This document shows, one piece after another, positions 1-8,730 of a stretch of DNA of 25,054 bases. The stretch spans positions 1-25,054 of the forward strand of contig CAAGAB010000112.1 in assembly GCA_900767685.1 (NCBI GenBank), given 5' to 3'. The position numbers and the translations under genes were made by a program. The DNA is from an uncultured Coprococcus sp. (GTDB lineage Bacteria > Bacillota_A > Clostridia > Lachnospirales > Lachnospiraceae). Under the pieces are notes generated by a model. That model saw only the letters and a list, made by a program, of their open reading frames with translations. It was not told the origin of the DNA and ran no database searches. Position 1 is the stretch's first letter. The number at the start of each line of letters is the position of its first letter.

Positions 1-32
1 AGCGTGGGTTGGACTCACCCACGCTCTTTTTC
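1..32 (+). terminator. Rho-independent terminator at left edge
   Basis: A perfect 9-bp stem (AGCGTGGGT, 1-9, with ACCCACGCT, 17-25) encloses a 7-nt loop and is followed by CTTTTTC. In this orientation it would end a plus-strand transcript entering from the left. The minus strand has an A-run before the stem, so it may also end the minus-strand operon if T residues lie just outside the window. Confidence 0.6.
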
Positions 33-36
33 AGGC

Positions 37-648
37 TTACATATTCACATTCAAGTAATTTCCACAATAAGGACATTTGCTGGAATATCCAGTCGCTGCG
101 CGGAAACTCGAACCACAGTTTGGGCATCTGACCGCCACAAGTCTCAGCTTATCCGGTGCCACCGGCTTGTCGTCCATGAGCTCCTCCTCACCAGGAAGCC
201 TCTCATCCCTTACTGAATCCGGATCATAGCCGTATTTGCCGTTGTACTCGAATATGTCTATCGTAAGACCTATCGGGTACATGCCGGCCCCCCTTGTAAA
301 TCCCGTTGGTATTATAGCCTCCCGCTCAACATGGTAGCTGTCAAAGTAATGCACGATCGTGTCCATCATATATGTATTGTTCACCCTGACAGAAGTATTC
401 TCCGTGTATCCATATATCTTTGCAGGATATCTCACGCCCTTTTTCACTATCATCTTCTTGTTGTGGACCAATATCGCCACCACTATGTCCATTCCCCCAC
501 CGATCAATAAGAAACTTCCCGGAAGGCTCAACATAGCCAGGGGGAACTTTCCCGGCTCTGCCACAATTGCAAATATAATTCCCACGAAAACACCGACAGC
601 AAGGAATATACTGCCAACCAAAACCACTATCTTATGAGCTGCATTCAT
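37..648 (-). CDS. Membrane protein with C-terminal zinc ribbon
   Basis: This is a 203-aa protein. Start choice: an in-frame ATG lies 30 nt further upstream, but AAAGGAG sits 7 nt before the ATG at 648, so MNAAHK is the likely N-terminus. Two hydrophobic helices are visible, roughly residues 6-28 and 37-62. A soluble middle part follows, and the protein ends in a CPNCG...CPYCG four-cysteine zinc ribbon in the last 30 residues. The ribbon should face the cytoplasm. I do not recognise a named family. It follows the TraX-family gene by 59 bp with no terminator between them, so the two are probably co-transcribed. Partner and function are unknown. The gene itself is secure from its length, ribosome binding site and domain layout. 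Confidence 0.8.
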   Translation of the reverse strand: MNAAHKIVVLVGSIFLAVGVFVGIIFAIVAEPGKFPLAMLSLPGSFLLIGGGMDIVVAILVHNKKMIVKKGVRYPAKIYGYTENTSVRVNNTYMMDTIVHYFDSYHVEREAIIPTGFTRGAGMYPIGLTIDIFEYNGKYGYDPDSVRDERLPGEEELMDDKPVAPDKLRLVAVRCPNCGSSFRAATGYSSKCPYCGNYLNVNM

Positions 649-707
649 CTTATTTCTCCTTTTCCCAAATATCTGCAAAAACCACCGATTCTCTGATCAT
701 ACCATGT

Positions 708-1499
708 CTACATCACCATCTGCCAGATTATGTACAATACAAGCAAGTGTCCCGGATAAAATGCATAACAGAAGTATTTAAACCACTTCTTATGGTATCC
801 CAATTTTCCATTGTATAGCCATATCACCGGCAATGCGATTAGCGCAAACGCCTGCTGCGGGAATTCAAAGCTATGTCCCGCTATACTAAACGTATAACAA
901 TATCCACTAAGCAGCTGTGCATTGATATAATACATACACACGAGCTGCGCTATCAATTTCCATGGTTCCTTGCCCCGGAACAGATAGAACATTATAACCA
1001 TGACAACTCCCGCTCCATAGAAATCAACCATGGTGATCGTTCCTATCACATATCCCACAAGAGTCACAACAATCGCAACCGGTATCCACAGCCATACCTT
1101 GCCCGTTTTTCTCACCTTATCTATCAATGCTATCAACAGTAATCCTATAAGAAATGTCCAAAGTACATTCTGATGAAACAGATACAGGACACTATCTCCG
1201 GACACAAGATCAAACGGAACTTCAGATATCACCGCAAATATCAGCATTCTGCACAGATATCTGCGGAAATTACTGGTGTGATAAAATCCCTCAACTATCA
1301 TGAAGGCAAATATCGGAAATGCTATTCTTCCTATGCACGTAAGTATATCCACATACGGGAACAACGTTGCCCACATGTGATCACTTAGCATGCATGTCAT
1401 CGCAATGATATGCAGCATACAGGAGCTGAATACTCCTGCCTTTATATTCCAGGACTTTTTCCCCGGATCAATCATTTTACCATTCTGTATATCCGTCAT
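708..1499 (-). CDS. TraX family membrane protein
   Basis: This 263-aa, highly hydrophobic protein has about eight membrane helices. The stretch around residues 25-100 (HIIAMTCMLSDHMWATLFP, then GRIAFPIFAFMIVEGFYHT and RRYLCRMLIFAVISEVPFD) is typical of the TraX family (PF05857). That family is named after the F-plasmid protein that N-acetylates pilin. Chromosomal Firmicute members are common and are probably acyltransferase-like membrane proteins with unknown substrates. No conjugation genes are nearby, so a pilus role is not supported. AAAGGAGG lies 7 nt before the ATG at 1499. The ATG overlaps the stop of an 11-codon mini-ORF (1496-1531), and the start region is present in three diverged copies (see findings). 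Confidence 0.85.
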   Translation of the reverse strand: MTDIQNGKMIDPGKKSWNIKAGVFSSCMLHIIAMTCMLSDHMWATLFPYVDILTCIGRIAFPIFAFMIVEGFYHTSNFRRYLCRMLIFAVISEVPFDLVSGDSVLYLFHQNVLWTFLIGLLLIALIDKVRKTGKVWLWIPVAIVVTLVGYVIGTITMVDFYGAGVVMVIMFYLFRGKEPWKLIAQLVCMYYINAQLLSGYCYTFSIAGHSFEFPQQAFALIALPVIWLYNGKLGYHKKWFKYFCYAFYPGHLLVLYIIWQMVM

Positions 1500-1531
1500 A
1501 TTGATTCCTCCTTTTCATATGCCTTCGTCAT
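1496..1531 (-). CDS. 11-codon mini-ORF coupled to the TraX gene
   Basis: An ATG at 1531, preceded by AGGAGGAACCAAT, opens an 11-codon reading frame (MTKAYEKEESI). Its TGA stop overlaps the TraX ATG in the classic ATGA arrangement. Signal spacing is ideal, so ribosomes probably initiate here and may re-initiate on the TraX gene. It may be only a by-product of local duplication. Expression is not shown. Confidence 0.3.
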   Translation of the reverse strand: MTKAYEKEESI

Positions 1532-1619
1532 ATTGGTTCCTCCTCATAATGTATCGCCCCTCTCGCTCTTGCGAGTGGGGCACGTCGTCGGAACCATTCT
1601 GATAATATGACTCCGTCAT
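1515..1619 (-). CDS. Small ORF, duplicated 5' end of the TraX gene
   Basis: This ORF encodes 34 aa, starting MTESYYQNG, directly downstream of the DUF975/PF06541 gene. Its start AGGAACCAATATGACGGA closely matches the real TraX start AGGAATCAATATGACGGA. The first residues (MTESYYQNG) also resemble the TraX N-terminus (MTDIQNG). The rest is hydrophilic and partly encoded by a GC-rich hairpin. The ribosome binding site is only AGGAA. I read it as a leftover duplicate of the TraX gene start, possibly translated as a leader, rather than an independent gene. Its TGA stop lies 15 nt before the TraX start codon. Confidence 0.3.
   Translation of the reverse strand: MTESYYQNGSDDVPHSQEREGRYIMRRNQYDEGI
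1556..1581. repeat. GC-rich imperfect palindrome (REP-like hairpin)
   Basis: An 11-bp stem with one mismatch (GCCCCTCTCGC, 1556-1566; GCGAGTGGGGC, 1571-1581) closes a 4-nt loop. Neither strand has a T-run after it, so it is not an intrinsic terminator. It lies inside the duplicated start region of the TraX gene. It could act as an mRNA structure between the two genes or be a scar of a small mobile palindrome. Confidence 0.6.
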
Positions 1620-1627
1620 ATTGGTTC

Positions 1628-3181
1628 CTAATATGTTCCGCCAACTCCTGCGCCCTTGTTAAATCCGAAGATGGCGCAGCATATCAGGTCTATGATGAAC
1701 AACGCCGACAATGTGATACATATAATATTCTGAACTTTTTTACTCCTGGAATTCAGAAATTCACTGAGCTTCGGTGCCGCTATATACACTCCAAACAGAC
1801 TTCCCATGCCAAACGCAAGAAGTCCCACCAGACATATTCTTCCATTTACATTAAGAAACTCGTTCTTGTAGTCCCAATACTGTGAGTTAAAGAAGAAATC
1901 CAGTGCCCAGCTCGCTATAAATTCTATGATTCCACATACCACCATCGCCATGGCGAACAGCTTCACCTTATCTGCCTTGAAACGGTCAAGCAGGAATATG
2001 ATAGCAACGCCGCCGACTCCGTACACAGGCAGCCACGGTCCATACATGGTTCCACGGTTTACGAGAACATGATCCATAACTATATAGAGCAAGACCTCCC
2101 AAAGCCATCCTATAAAACAGAACACAAAGAAGAAGAAAATGAAGTCTCTGAGACTGTACTCACTCTTCACCTTCATTCCCTCAGGAACCTCGACCGCGAC
2201 ATCCTGAAGAATATAGTTCGGCTTAGTCCACACCTCAGCAACTCCCGTGTCTCCTGCCGACTGATAAGCAGCCTCGACAGCCTTTTTGTTATACGGTGCA
2301 GCATTGAATGCTTCCTCAACAAAATTTTCCACACCTATATTCTGTCTGAACCAGAAGTACATCTCCGCATCAAGCTCCATCTGGAATGGCAATGCTACCA
2401 GAAGTCCTGCAACCGGTATAGCCTTGATTATCCACACATGGATGCATGACAGATCCGTCAGGAACATCTTCCACTTATAGCCTCTGGTCATCTCCCTTGA
2501 CATATTCTTCACATCTCTCCACTTGAGCATTGGATTTTCCGCCAGGAGATATGGAACCATCCTATACTGGTAATACTTGTACACACCACCGACTATCGTG
2601 AGCCACCAGAGCGTCATAACAACATTGTAGCAGAACATGACCCACATAAGTCTTAGCACATAATGCCTATGGAAAGGCGCAAATATTCGGTTGACGGACA
2701 CCTTGTCACTGTATCTGCACTCCATGGCATAACGGCATTTGCCAACTATCGCCGCACTCTGTATAAAGAAATGAACTATAGCCATGATAAGTGCTGATAT
2801 AAGAAGCATCACTATGACCTCGCCGGGATTTCTCTTCACGTATGCCGTGTTGGCGCCTAAAAGCTTGATGATCCAGGTCTGTTTCACCGTCACCGAGTCT
2901 ATCACACGGGCTACTGTCTCGGCTTTTTTCTCCGACATATGCTCAATCATCGGCATATTCTTTACATACTCCTTGAGTATGGTCACATTGTCAGCCTCAT
3001 GCTCGGTCTCCTGTCCAAGCACCTGATCTATACCCTTCACGAACTTTGTCTGTGAAGAATCATCTACCCCAAGATAAGAGAATACAAAACACACAGCGAC
3101 CATGGCCATCCAGGCCAAAAGTCCCCGCTTAAATACCGTGTTCCACGCTCCCTTTCTAAGCTGCTTCCTGTTCCAAGTCAT
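1628..3181 (-). CDS. DUF975-like / PF06541-like fused membrane protein
   Basis: This 517-aa polytopic membrane protein appears to join two families. The N-terminal 300 residues begin MTWNRKQLRKGAWNTVFKRG and contain SREMTRGYKWKMFLTDLSCI. Both patterns recall DUF975 integral membrane proteins. The C-terminal part, from about residue 345, contains FIGWLWEVLLY, then RGTMYGPWLPVYGVGG and NVNGRICLVGLLAFG. That pattern is typical of PF06541 'putative ABC transporter permease' (CmpB-like) proteins. No ATPase partner is next to it. The start at 3181 has GGGAG 11 nt upstream, which is acceptable but weak. It begins 110 bp after the jetC-like gene with no clear terminator between, so it may share that transcript. 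Biochemical role unknown. Confidence 0.8.
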   Translation of the reverse strand: MTWNRKQLRKGAWNTVFKRGLLAWMAMVAVCFVFSYLGVDDSSQTKFVKGIDQVLGQETEHEADNVTILKEYVKNMPMIEHMSEKKAETVARVIDSVTVKQTWIIKLLGANTAYVKRNPGEVIVMLLISALIMAIVHFFIQSAAIVGKCRYAMECRYSDKVSVNRIFAPFHRHYVLRLMWVMFCYNVVMTLWWLTIVGGVYKYYQYRMVPYLLAENPMLKWRDVKNMSREMTRGYKWKMFLTDLSCIHVWIIKAIPVAGLLVALPFQMELDAEMYFWFRQNIGVENFVEEAFNAAPYNKKAVEAAYQSAGDTGVAEVWTKPNYILQDVAVEVPEGMKVKSEYSLRDFIFFFFVFCFIGWLWEVLLYIVMDHVLVNRGTMYGPWLPVYGVGGVAIIFLLDRFKADKVKLFAMAMVVCGIIEFIASWALDFFFNSQYWDYKNEFLNVNGRICLVGLLAFGMGSLFGVYIAAPKLSEFLNSRSKKVQNIICITLSALFIIDLICCAIFGFNKGAGVGGTY

Positions 3182-3291
3182 TATAATACATTCTCCCTTA
3201 TAGATTTTTATATGTTATCATCTTACGTCTATATCCCACATTTTTAATGTCATATCACACAGGCAAGCTGCGAAACCCGTAGGCAGCGCCC

Positions 3292-6200
3292 CTAGATAAA
3301 GTCGAATGTCGCCTGCTCATAGGAAAGCTCCTGATATTCCAGCTCCTCCTGATCTGTCTTGCTGGTGTAGTCCACCACGACTGTCTGCTGTTTTCCGCCC
3401 ACCATCTGCTGTCCCAGGATATAGTTCACATCAAAGCGTCCTGTGATGGCTGGTGTGGCGCCACGCGCTGGCACGATAAGCTGCACATGGTTAGCCGCCA
3501 GCATGGCAAATATTGGTTCCCATATGTATATATCCTTCGCCGCTCCAAACGGGTTGTCGATAAATATAGTCTTCGACTGTACTGACTCCTCAGGTGCCAG
3601 ACTATACATTCCGGCGATGTAGTTGATGACCGCAACCAGAAACTGAATGTAAATGCCCTGCGACTGTCCCGTACTTCCAACAGCCTCCTCATATCTGAGA
3701 TAACGGCTCTGTTCCTTTATCCTCTCCCTCTTGTAGAGGTTAAGCTTTATGGCGTTCATATCAGTTACCATGACCCCGAACAGCTTCTTGAGTCCGAGAC
3801 AGTCACGGATGTACTTGATCCTCTTTCTCTCATCCTCGTATGCATCCGCGCCCTTCACTATGTCATCTATATAATCAGACATCCTCTGCTTTACAAATTC
3901 ATCCTTCACATACGGTATAGTGAGATCGACCATCTTGATCACATCTTCGCCCACCGTGATGCGGGACAGCTTTGGAAGTTTCTCAAGCTCAGTCTTGACA
4001 TCCATACACCTCTGTACACACTGATTCTCGAAGTTCTCCTTGATGGCAACCATATCCTCGATACCTTTCTCAACGCGCTCCTTCTCCAGCTTGATGAACT
4101 CAATAATCTGAAGAAGATTTGCCAGAAGCTCCTTTGCCTGACTGTAGGTATCCGGAACCTGCACATCCTGTCTGATTGTATTTGCCATCTCGAACACACC
4201 CATCTCCACAAGCGTATCCGCAGTCTGACCCTTGAATCTCATGATCTCATTCTTCGCGCGGTCAAGAGCCTTCATGCTCCTGTCATACTTCATAAGGCTT
4301 GTCTCAAATAACTGTCTGAGGGTATCCATGTCCTCATCAAGCACATTTCCACCTGAGACATCTATATCGTTGGTATCGACGATCCTCTTTACATCCTTGT
4401 ACAGATCAACCATGAAACCATACTGCTTATAATAATCGCTGTATGCTTTCTCAGCCTCTTTGAATATGCGGTTCATATCTGCAAGCACCGCATCTCCATT
4501 CGCTATAGCTGTGTCCGTGTCAGCTGCGGATATCTCCTCACGCACATAGCTGCCATCGCCGTACGTTCTATTGATATTCTCTATGGCGTACTCTATGCTT
4601 CCCTCCAGCTTGCTGTATGCCTTCTGGTCAGACTTCTGCTGCTGCATAAGGGATGCGGCGATCAGTGTAAGTCTTGCCATCTCATCGTCCATCTCGCGGA
4701 GATTGTTCTCCGACGTAGGGTAAAGGTCCCCTGCACCATCAAACTGAGCAATGTCAAAGCCTCTCTTCTCTATGGTCTTCTGTATTCTGTCCATGGATTT
4801 TTTCAGCGCATCCATGAGCTTCTTCTTATCCTCAAGATCCGGCGCATGCTCTTTAGAAACCGCCAGCATCGCCATGAACTCCTGCTCAAGCTGCTCATCT
4901 GAAATATCCAATATTTTTCTGTATTTCTCAGTCACTCCATCCTGCCATCCTGTCGCAGATGCAGCCGAGCCGTCTGAATTTTCAGCAGCTCCCGCATTCT
5001 CAGGCTTCGGCAGATACGGCTCAAAGTACTCTGTCCACTTGTACTGTATATCTTCTATGTTTTTAGTGATTCCCGCAAGCTTTGCCTCGGTCTCTCCAAC
5101 CGTGGTCGACCACTTGAGCACATCGCTCTGCAATCCTGACAATTTGTCTGCAAGCTCAGACTTTCTCTGTCTGTACTCCGCAAGCCTCTGTTCTTCCGGT
5201 CTCGCAAGATCTGACAACTGCTCTATCATGACAAATGTCTGCCTTCTGTCAGATTCTTTCTGCTGTCTCTGCTGCAGATCGCCATACCTCTCAGTGTTAT
5301 TCTTGATATCCACCTCTGTAGTTCTGATAGATGTCTTAAGTGCCTCCAGCTCATCCTTCTTGTCAAGAAGTGCCTGATTAAGCTCTCTCTCTCTATCCTC
5401 GGCTCCTGTATATCTCGCATCGACAAGTCTGGTGACAAATGCGAGATCCTCCTGATAAGTTGCAAGCTTCTCATTTATAAGATTGATCTCCTCCGTAAGA
5501 TCTGCAATCCTGTCTGCATTTGCCTTTCTTGCATCTTCTACGGAATCTTTTGACATAAAATATTTCCTGTCTCTTCCTATGATAAGCATGTTCTCTGCCG
5601 GAACTATCGCTGAGTCTGAAAGCTTGTCCATATCGTACACCATGACGCATTCGCTTCCGGTGTCTATCGAACCGAGATTTATATCGTCCTCCAGACTGTC
5701 AAATCCCTTTGTCACAACACTGTATGGGATATACGGATTTGCCTGAAGCAGCTCCTCCTTTGTGTCGTCCGGCAGTGCCGACAGATAATCCGCTCCATGC
5801 ATAGCCATGAGTCCGTGGCGGGTCGATATATAATTTATTACTGTCTCAGCGCCCTCAGATGGTGGGAATGGTCTGCCATCCTCATAGCATTTGGCAAGCT
5901 TTGCAAGTCTGTCTATCTCCTGCTGGCGCTTTATCGTCTCTGTTATCGTTCCCTTTATCCTGTCATTTATAACATGGGTTATATCCTTAGGATCGTCCAC
6001 TGAATATACTGCCATTATACTGTCAAGCTGGCTTCCCGACTGTCTGTACGCCTCGGCGTCAAGTCTTGCGTCCTCACAGCTTCGCTGCAGTGAATCATAC
6101 TCCGCCTGCACAGTTGTCAATCTATATCTGTCATCATACAGTTTTGTCCTGTCATCCGCTATGGCTATCTCCAGCTCTGTCATCTCAGCAAGGATCCTGT

Positions 6201-7767
6201 CAGTCTCCTCCTGAGCTTTGATCTTCATATCCTTCACATCGCCCACAACAAGCAGGTTGACAGATGCCGCAAGCTCACTTATTCGGGAACTTATCTCATC
6301 TATCTTGGCTGTGGCATCAGTGATATTGTTCTCAGCAACTGCCTGTGCAATCTCCGCCTCCCTCATGACTTTTCTGCAGTACTCTGCCTCCTCAAGTGCG
6401 TGATCATAGCTTGTCTGGGTCTCCTGTCTGGCATTCATCAGCTCTAAAAGTCTCTTCTCATCCCGAATATGTCTGTTGTACGCATACAGCGCCATCTTCT
6501 CACCAGATGAGCCGATATTGTTTCTTATATTGTCAACTATGAGTCTGTTCTCTTCATACTGACGCCTATTCTCTTTATATATAAGGTAGTCATTTACACT
6601 TTCCTTGTAACCGATCTGTGATTTCAGCTCAGCCAGTTTTCTTTCATTGTCATCTATCTGTCTTGCCGTGTCATCCATCTTGCGGCTCATATCCTCAAGG
6701 CGCAGATAATCCCTGGTGACTCTGAGGTTTGCCAGTCGCCTGTTCTGCTGTTCCATCTGCTCCCCGGCGTCAGCCTTTGCCTTTGCCAGCTCCTCCATAT
6801 GGGTATCGCCCTCCTGAGTACATGCCCTTCCCGTGGCATACACATCGGCAAGCCCCTTGCATATCCTGTCATTGTCCTCATAAAGACCTATACAGGAATT
6901 CACCTTGCCCTCGAGTACATTTATCAGATCAATCTGGTGGTCGTAGTTGGCTATGTCACGCTTTCTCTGTGCCAGAACGTTCAACTTGTCCTTGATGTCG
7001 AGAAGAGTCTCCGCCATGGTATCCTCCTCGCCATTCCGTCCTGTCTTTGTCGCAAATGCCTTCTCTATGATCTCCTCTATGAGCAGATCCTCCACAACCT
7101 TCCTCGTGGTCCTGTAATTCGTCTCAAAATAGGTTCTGACATGTCCCTCTGTCTTATTGATCCCACGTATGATCTCCCAATGACTCTCGTGAAGTCCATA
7201 GCCGCTTATAAATCTCTGATACTCGCCCTTCTTGTCAAATACTCTGACCTCCAGGCTCATATCCCTGTGACCAAGCTCCTTGAGATACGTCTTTAACCCA
7301 TTGAAAGTGATTCGTTCATTTCCCTCTGACAATGGAAGGTTCACTATATCATTCTTGTTATATCCCCTGTAGAAAATACAATAGTTAAAGTACTCTATGG
7401 ATGCCGTATCTTTCTGTATCTCGCCGGCATCAGCTGCATCCTTCGCCTTTCTGGCGCAGAATCCTGTAGTCATGTATCTGTATCCATCTTTGATGTCCGC
7501 CTCGTCCAGTTTCCACTCTATCAGAGAATGTATAACCGTGTTGCCACCACCGGCACGAAAAAGCTTCTCCACCGGCTGTTTCTCATCCAAAGTACAATTT
7601 GGTATCAGGTTCTGAAGAAGGAGCAGCATAAGGATACTCTTTCCTCCTCCATTTGCCAGATCGTACAGAGTATTTTTACCGTACATCCTCATGGTGAAGT
7701 CATCATACTGCTGCGTACCAAAGTTATATTTTACATTGTTTACCCTTATCCTGTTGATACTAGGCAT
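3292..7767 (-). CDS. jetC: SMC-like ATPase, JetC/MksB type
   Basis: This 1491-aa protein is a likely DNA-loop-extruding SMC ATPase of a Wadjet/MksBEF-like complex. The N-terminal head has a Walker A loop at residues 39-44 (NGGGKS). Long coiled-coil arms, rich in Glu, Lys, Arg, Leu and Gln, run roughly over residues 270-600 and 745-1330. The globular stretch at about 600-745 looks like a hinge. The C-terminal head has a signature-like GSTGQSQG (1364-1371) and a Walker B strand TIFIDNPFG starting at 1400. Asn1405 sits where SMC proteins normally carry the catalytic Glu. Start choice: ATG 7767 (MPSINRIRVNN) overlaps the jetB stop by 8 nt and has GGAGG 11 nt upstream. The longer frame from 7818 lies inside jetB and has no support. 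Its length exceeds my recollection of typical JetC (about 1100 aa). It is the last gene of the jetA-jetB-jetC set. Confidence 0.8.
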   Translation of the reverse strand: MPSINRIRVNNVKYNFGTQQYDDFTMRMYGKNTLYDLANGGGKSILMLLLLQNLIPNCTLDEKQPVEKLFRAGGGNTVIHSLIEWKLDEADIKDGYRYMTTGFCARKAKDAADAGEIQKDTASIEYFNYCIFYRGYNKNDIVNLPLSEGNERITFNGLKTYLKELGHRDMSLEVRVFDKKGEYQRFISGYGLHESHWEIIRGINKTEGHVRTYFETNYRTTRKVVEDLLIEEIIEKAFATKTGRNGEEDTMAETLLDIKDKLNVLAQRKRDIANYDHQIDLINVLEGKVNSCIGLYEDNDRICKGLADVYATGRACTQEGDTHMEELAKAKADAGEQMEQQNRRLANLRVTRDYLRLEDMSRKMDDTARQIDDNERKLAELKSQIGYKESVNDYLIYKENRRQYEENRLIVDNIRNNIGSSGEKMALYAYNRHIRDEKRLLELMNARQETQTSYDHALEEAEYCRKVMREAEIAQAVAENNITDATAKIDEISSRISELAASVNLLVVGDVKDMKIKAQEETDRILAEMTELEIAIADDRTKLYDDRYRLTTVQAEYDSLQRSCEDARLDAEAYRQSGSQLDSIMAVYSVDDPKDITHVINDRIKGTITETIKRQQEIDRLAKLAKCYEDGRPFPPSEGAETVINYISTRHGLMAMHGADYLSALPDDTKEELLQANPYIPYSVVTKGFDSLEDDINLGSIDTGSECVMVYDMDKLSDSAIVPAENMLIIGRDRKYFMSKDSVEDARKANADRIADLTEEINLINEKLATYQEDLAFVTRLVDARYTGAEDRERELNQALLDKKDELEALKTSIRTTEVDIKNNTERYGDLQQRQQKESDRRQTFVMIEQLSDLARPEEQRLAEYRQRKSELADKLSGLQSDVLKWSTTVGETEAKLAGITKNIEDIQYKWTEYFEPYLPKPENAGAAENSDGSAASATGWQDGVTEKYRKILDISDEQLEQEFMAMLAVSKEHAPDLEDKKKLMDALKKSMDRIQKTIEKRGFDIAQFDGAGDLYPTSENNLREMDDEMARLTLIAASLMQQQKSDQKAYSKLEGSIEYAIENINRTYGDGSYVREEISAADTDTAIANGDAVLADMNRIFKEAEKAYSDYYKQYGFMVDLYKDVKRIVDTNDIDVSGGNVLDEDMDTLRQLFETSLMKYDRSMKALDRAKNEIMRFKGQTADTLVEMGVFEMANTIRQDVQVPDTYSQAKELLANLLQIIEFIKLEKERVEKGIEDMVAIKENFENQCVQRCMDVKTELEKLPKLSRITVGEDVIKMVDLTIPYVKDEFVKQRMSDYIDDIVKGADAYEDERKRIKYIRDCLGLKKLFGVMVTDMNAIKLNLYKRERIKEQSRYLRYEEAVGSTGQSQGIYIQFLVAVINYIAGMYSLAPEESVQSKTIFIDNPFGAAKDIYIWEPIFAMLAANHVQLIVPARGATPAITGRFDVNYILGQQMVGGKQQTVVVDYTSKTDQEELEYQELSYEQATFDFI

Positions 7768-8479
7768 CCTCTTCTTCACCTCCAAGCAGCTGATACAGTC
7801 GTCCTCTGTATTCCTCAAAATAATTCTCCGACAGAGCCTTCATCCTGTCAGTCGGATAATATCTGTCCGCATTCTCCACAAATAATCTCTGGGCCGACAT
7901 GAAGTTAAACACCAGCTTCACGTAACCCGCCCTGGACGCCTTGGACGCCCTGGCACTGTCGCCCTCCTGATTGCCCGTCACCGCCGGGAGCTCATCCCAC
8001 AGAAGCGCTATCGCCTTGAAACTGTCCTGTTCAACCTCGTCAGTTGACAGAACATCCAGCTTCTTAGTTATGTCCGCCAGATATTTGCTTGTCTCATCTA
8101 TGATATTCTCTGACTTCACATACTCCCTGAACTGGTAGCTGGATGAATCCTTGTAGAAGTAGAGAAGTGTCATATACATAATGAAGTAACACAGATAGAG
8201 CTCCTTGTTCAGGCGAAGTCCCAGAAGCCTTTTCATATCGTCATTCGTATAGCCAAATACTCTATTGCCCTCTCCAGCTGTTATATACAGACTGTCATTG
8301 TACTCGTACAGTGACAGGTTCATCTTCTTCATAATATTCATGACGATATCATACACCTCTGCATTGCCGTAGAACTCATCGTACAGCGGACCATTGTCGG
8401 GATGTTTTTTGCAGATCTCCTCGCCCGATATAAGCTTTGAATATATCTCTATCGCCTTGTCTAAATTCTTGCTTTCCAT
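7760..8479 (-). CDS. jetB: JetB/MksE-like condensin subunit (DUF6063-like)
   Basis: This 239-aa soluble, acidic protein lacks signal peptide and membrane segments. Its size and position, between a JetA-family gene and an SMC gene that it overlaps by 8 nt, fit the KITE/MksE-type subunit that bridges kleisin and SMC heads. From memory it resembles proteins labelled DUF6063, but I see no diagnostic motif, so the call rests mainly on synteny. AGGAG precedes two consecutive ATGs. The second (8479) has the better spacing of 6 nt, against 3 nt for 8482, so I chose it. It is separated from jetA by 315 bp holding a large inverted repeat. That gap is odd for subunits of one complex and suggests an insertion or separate expression control. 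Confidence 0.7.
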   Translation of the reverse strand: MESKNLDKAIEIYSKLISGEEICKKHPDNGPLYDEFYGNAEVYDIVMNIMKKMNLSLYEYNDSLYITAGEGNRVFGYTNDDMKRLLGLRLNKELYLCYFIMYMTLLYFYKDSSSYQFREYVKSENIIDETSKYLADITKKLDVLSTDEVEQDSFKAIALLWDELPAVTGNQEGDSARASKASRAGYVKLVFNFMSAQRLFVENADRYYPTDRMKALSENYFEEYRGRLYQLLGGEEEDA

Positions 8480-8494
8480 CATTTTCTCCTGTGA

Positions 8495-8693
8495 CGCTGC
8501 TGATTTTTATTCTATGAGACTGTATATGAATTATATATAACTCGTATCGGGTCGCTCCCGCTTAACTTCGCCGCGCAGTGGTACATAAGGTGCCTGCAAA
8601 CAGCCACCTAAGTACCAGCGGGCTCGTATTCCCTCACTGAGTTATATATAATTCACATACAGCCACTCTACTCTCTGAAATCAGCAGCTGTTC
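8495..8693. repeat. Large imperfect inverted repeat in jetA-jetB gap
   Basis: The outer arms GCTGCTGATTT (8496-8506) and AAATCAGCAGC (8687-8697) pair perfectly. Further in, a 23-bp stretch starting at 8521 (TGTATATGAATTATATATAA, then CTC) pairs with 8639-8661 with one mismatch. The centre contains a second imperfect stem (GGTACATAAGGTG with CACCTAAGTACC) and a small CGGG-TCGCT-CCCG hairpin. The element could be a MITE-like insertion or a structured RNA. No transposase is present. A diverged copy of its inner part (TCGCTCCC.CTTAAC) recurs at about 8753-8795. Confidence 0.65.
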
Positions 8694-8702
8694 TTCTAAT
8701 TA

Positions 8703-8730
8703 TATATATAATTTAATTATGTTACTTCAA
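8703..8730 (-). promoter_or_regulatory. Possible internal promoter before jetB
   Basis: On the minus strand TTGAAG (8725-8730) is followed after 16 bp by TATATA (8703-8708). It lies in an AT-rich stretch next to the inverted repeat. A start here would give jetB and jetC their own transcript with a leader of about 220 nt containing the hairpin. AT-rich sequence makes chance matches likely. Confidence 0.25.

Noticed and set aside
708..1499. TraX protein as sign of an integrated conjugative element
   Set aside because: No relaxase, coupling protein, integrase or attachment repeat is present. Chromosomal TraX-family genes are common in Firmicutes.
4751..5377. 208-codon plus-strand open frame opposite the jetC-like gene
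   Set aside because: Ser/Leu/Phe-rich composition is typical of an antisense frame of coiled-coil coding sequence. It has no ribosome site or known motif.
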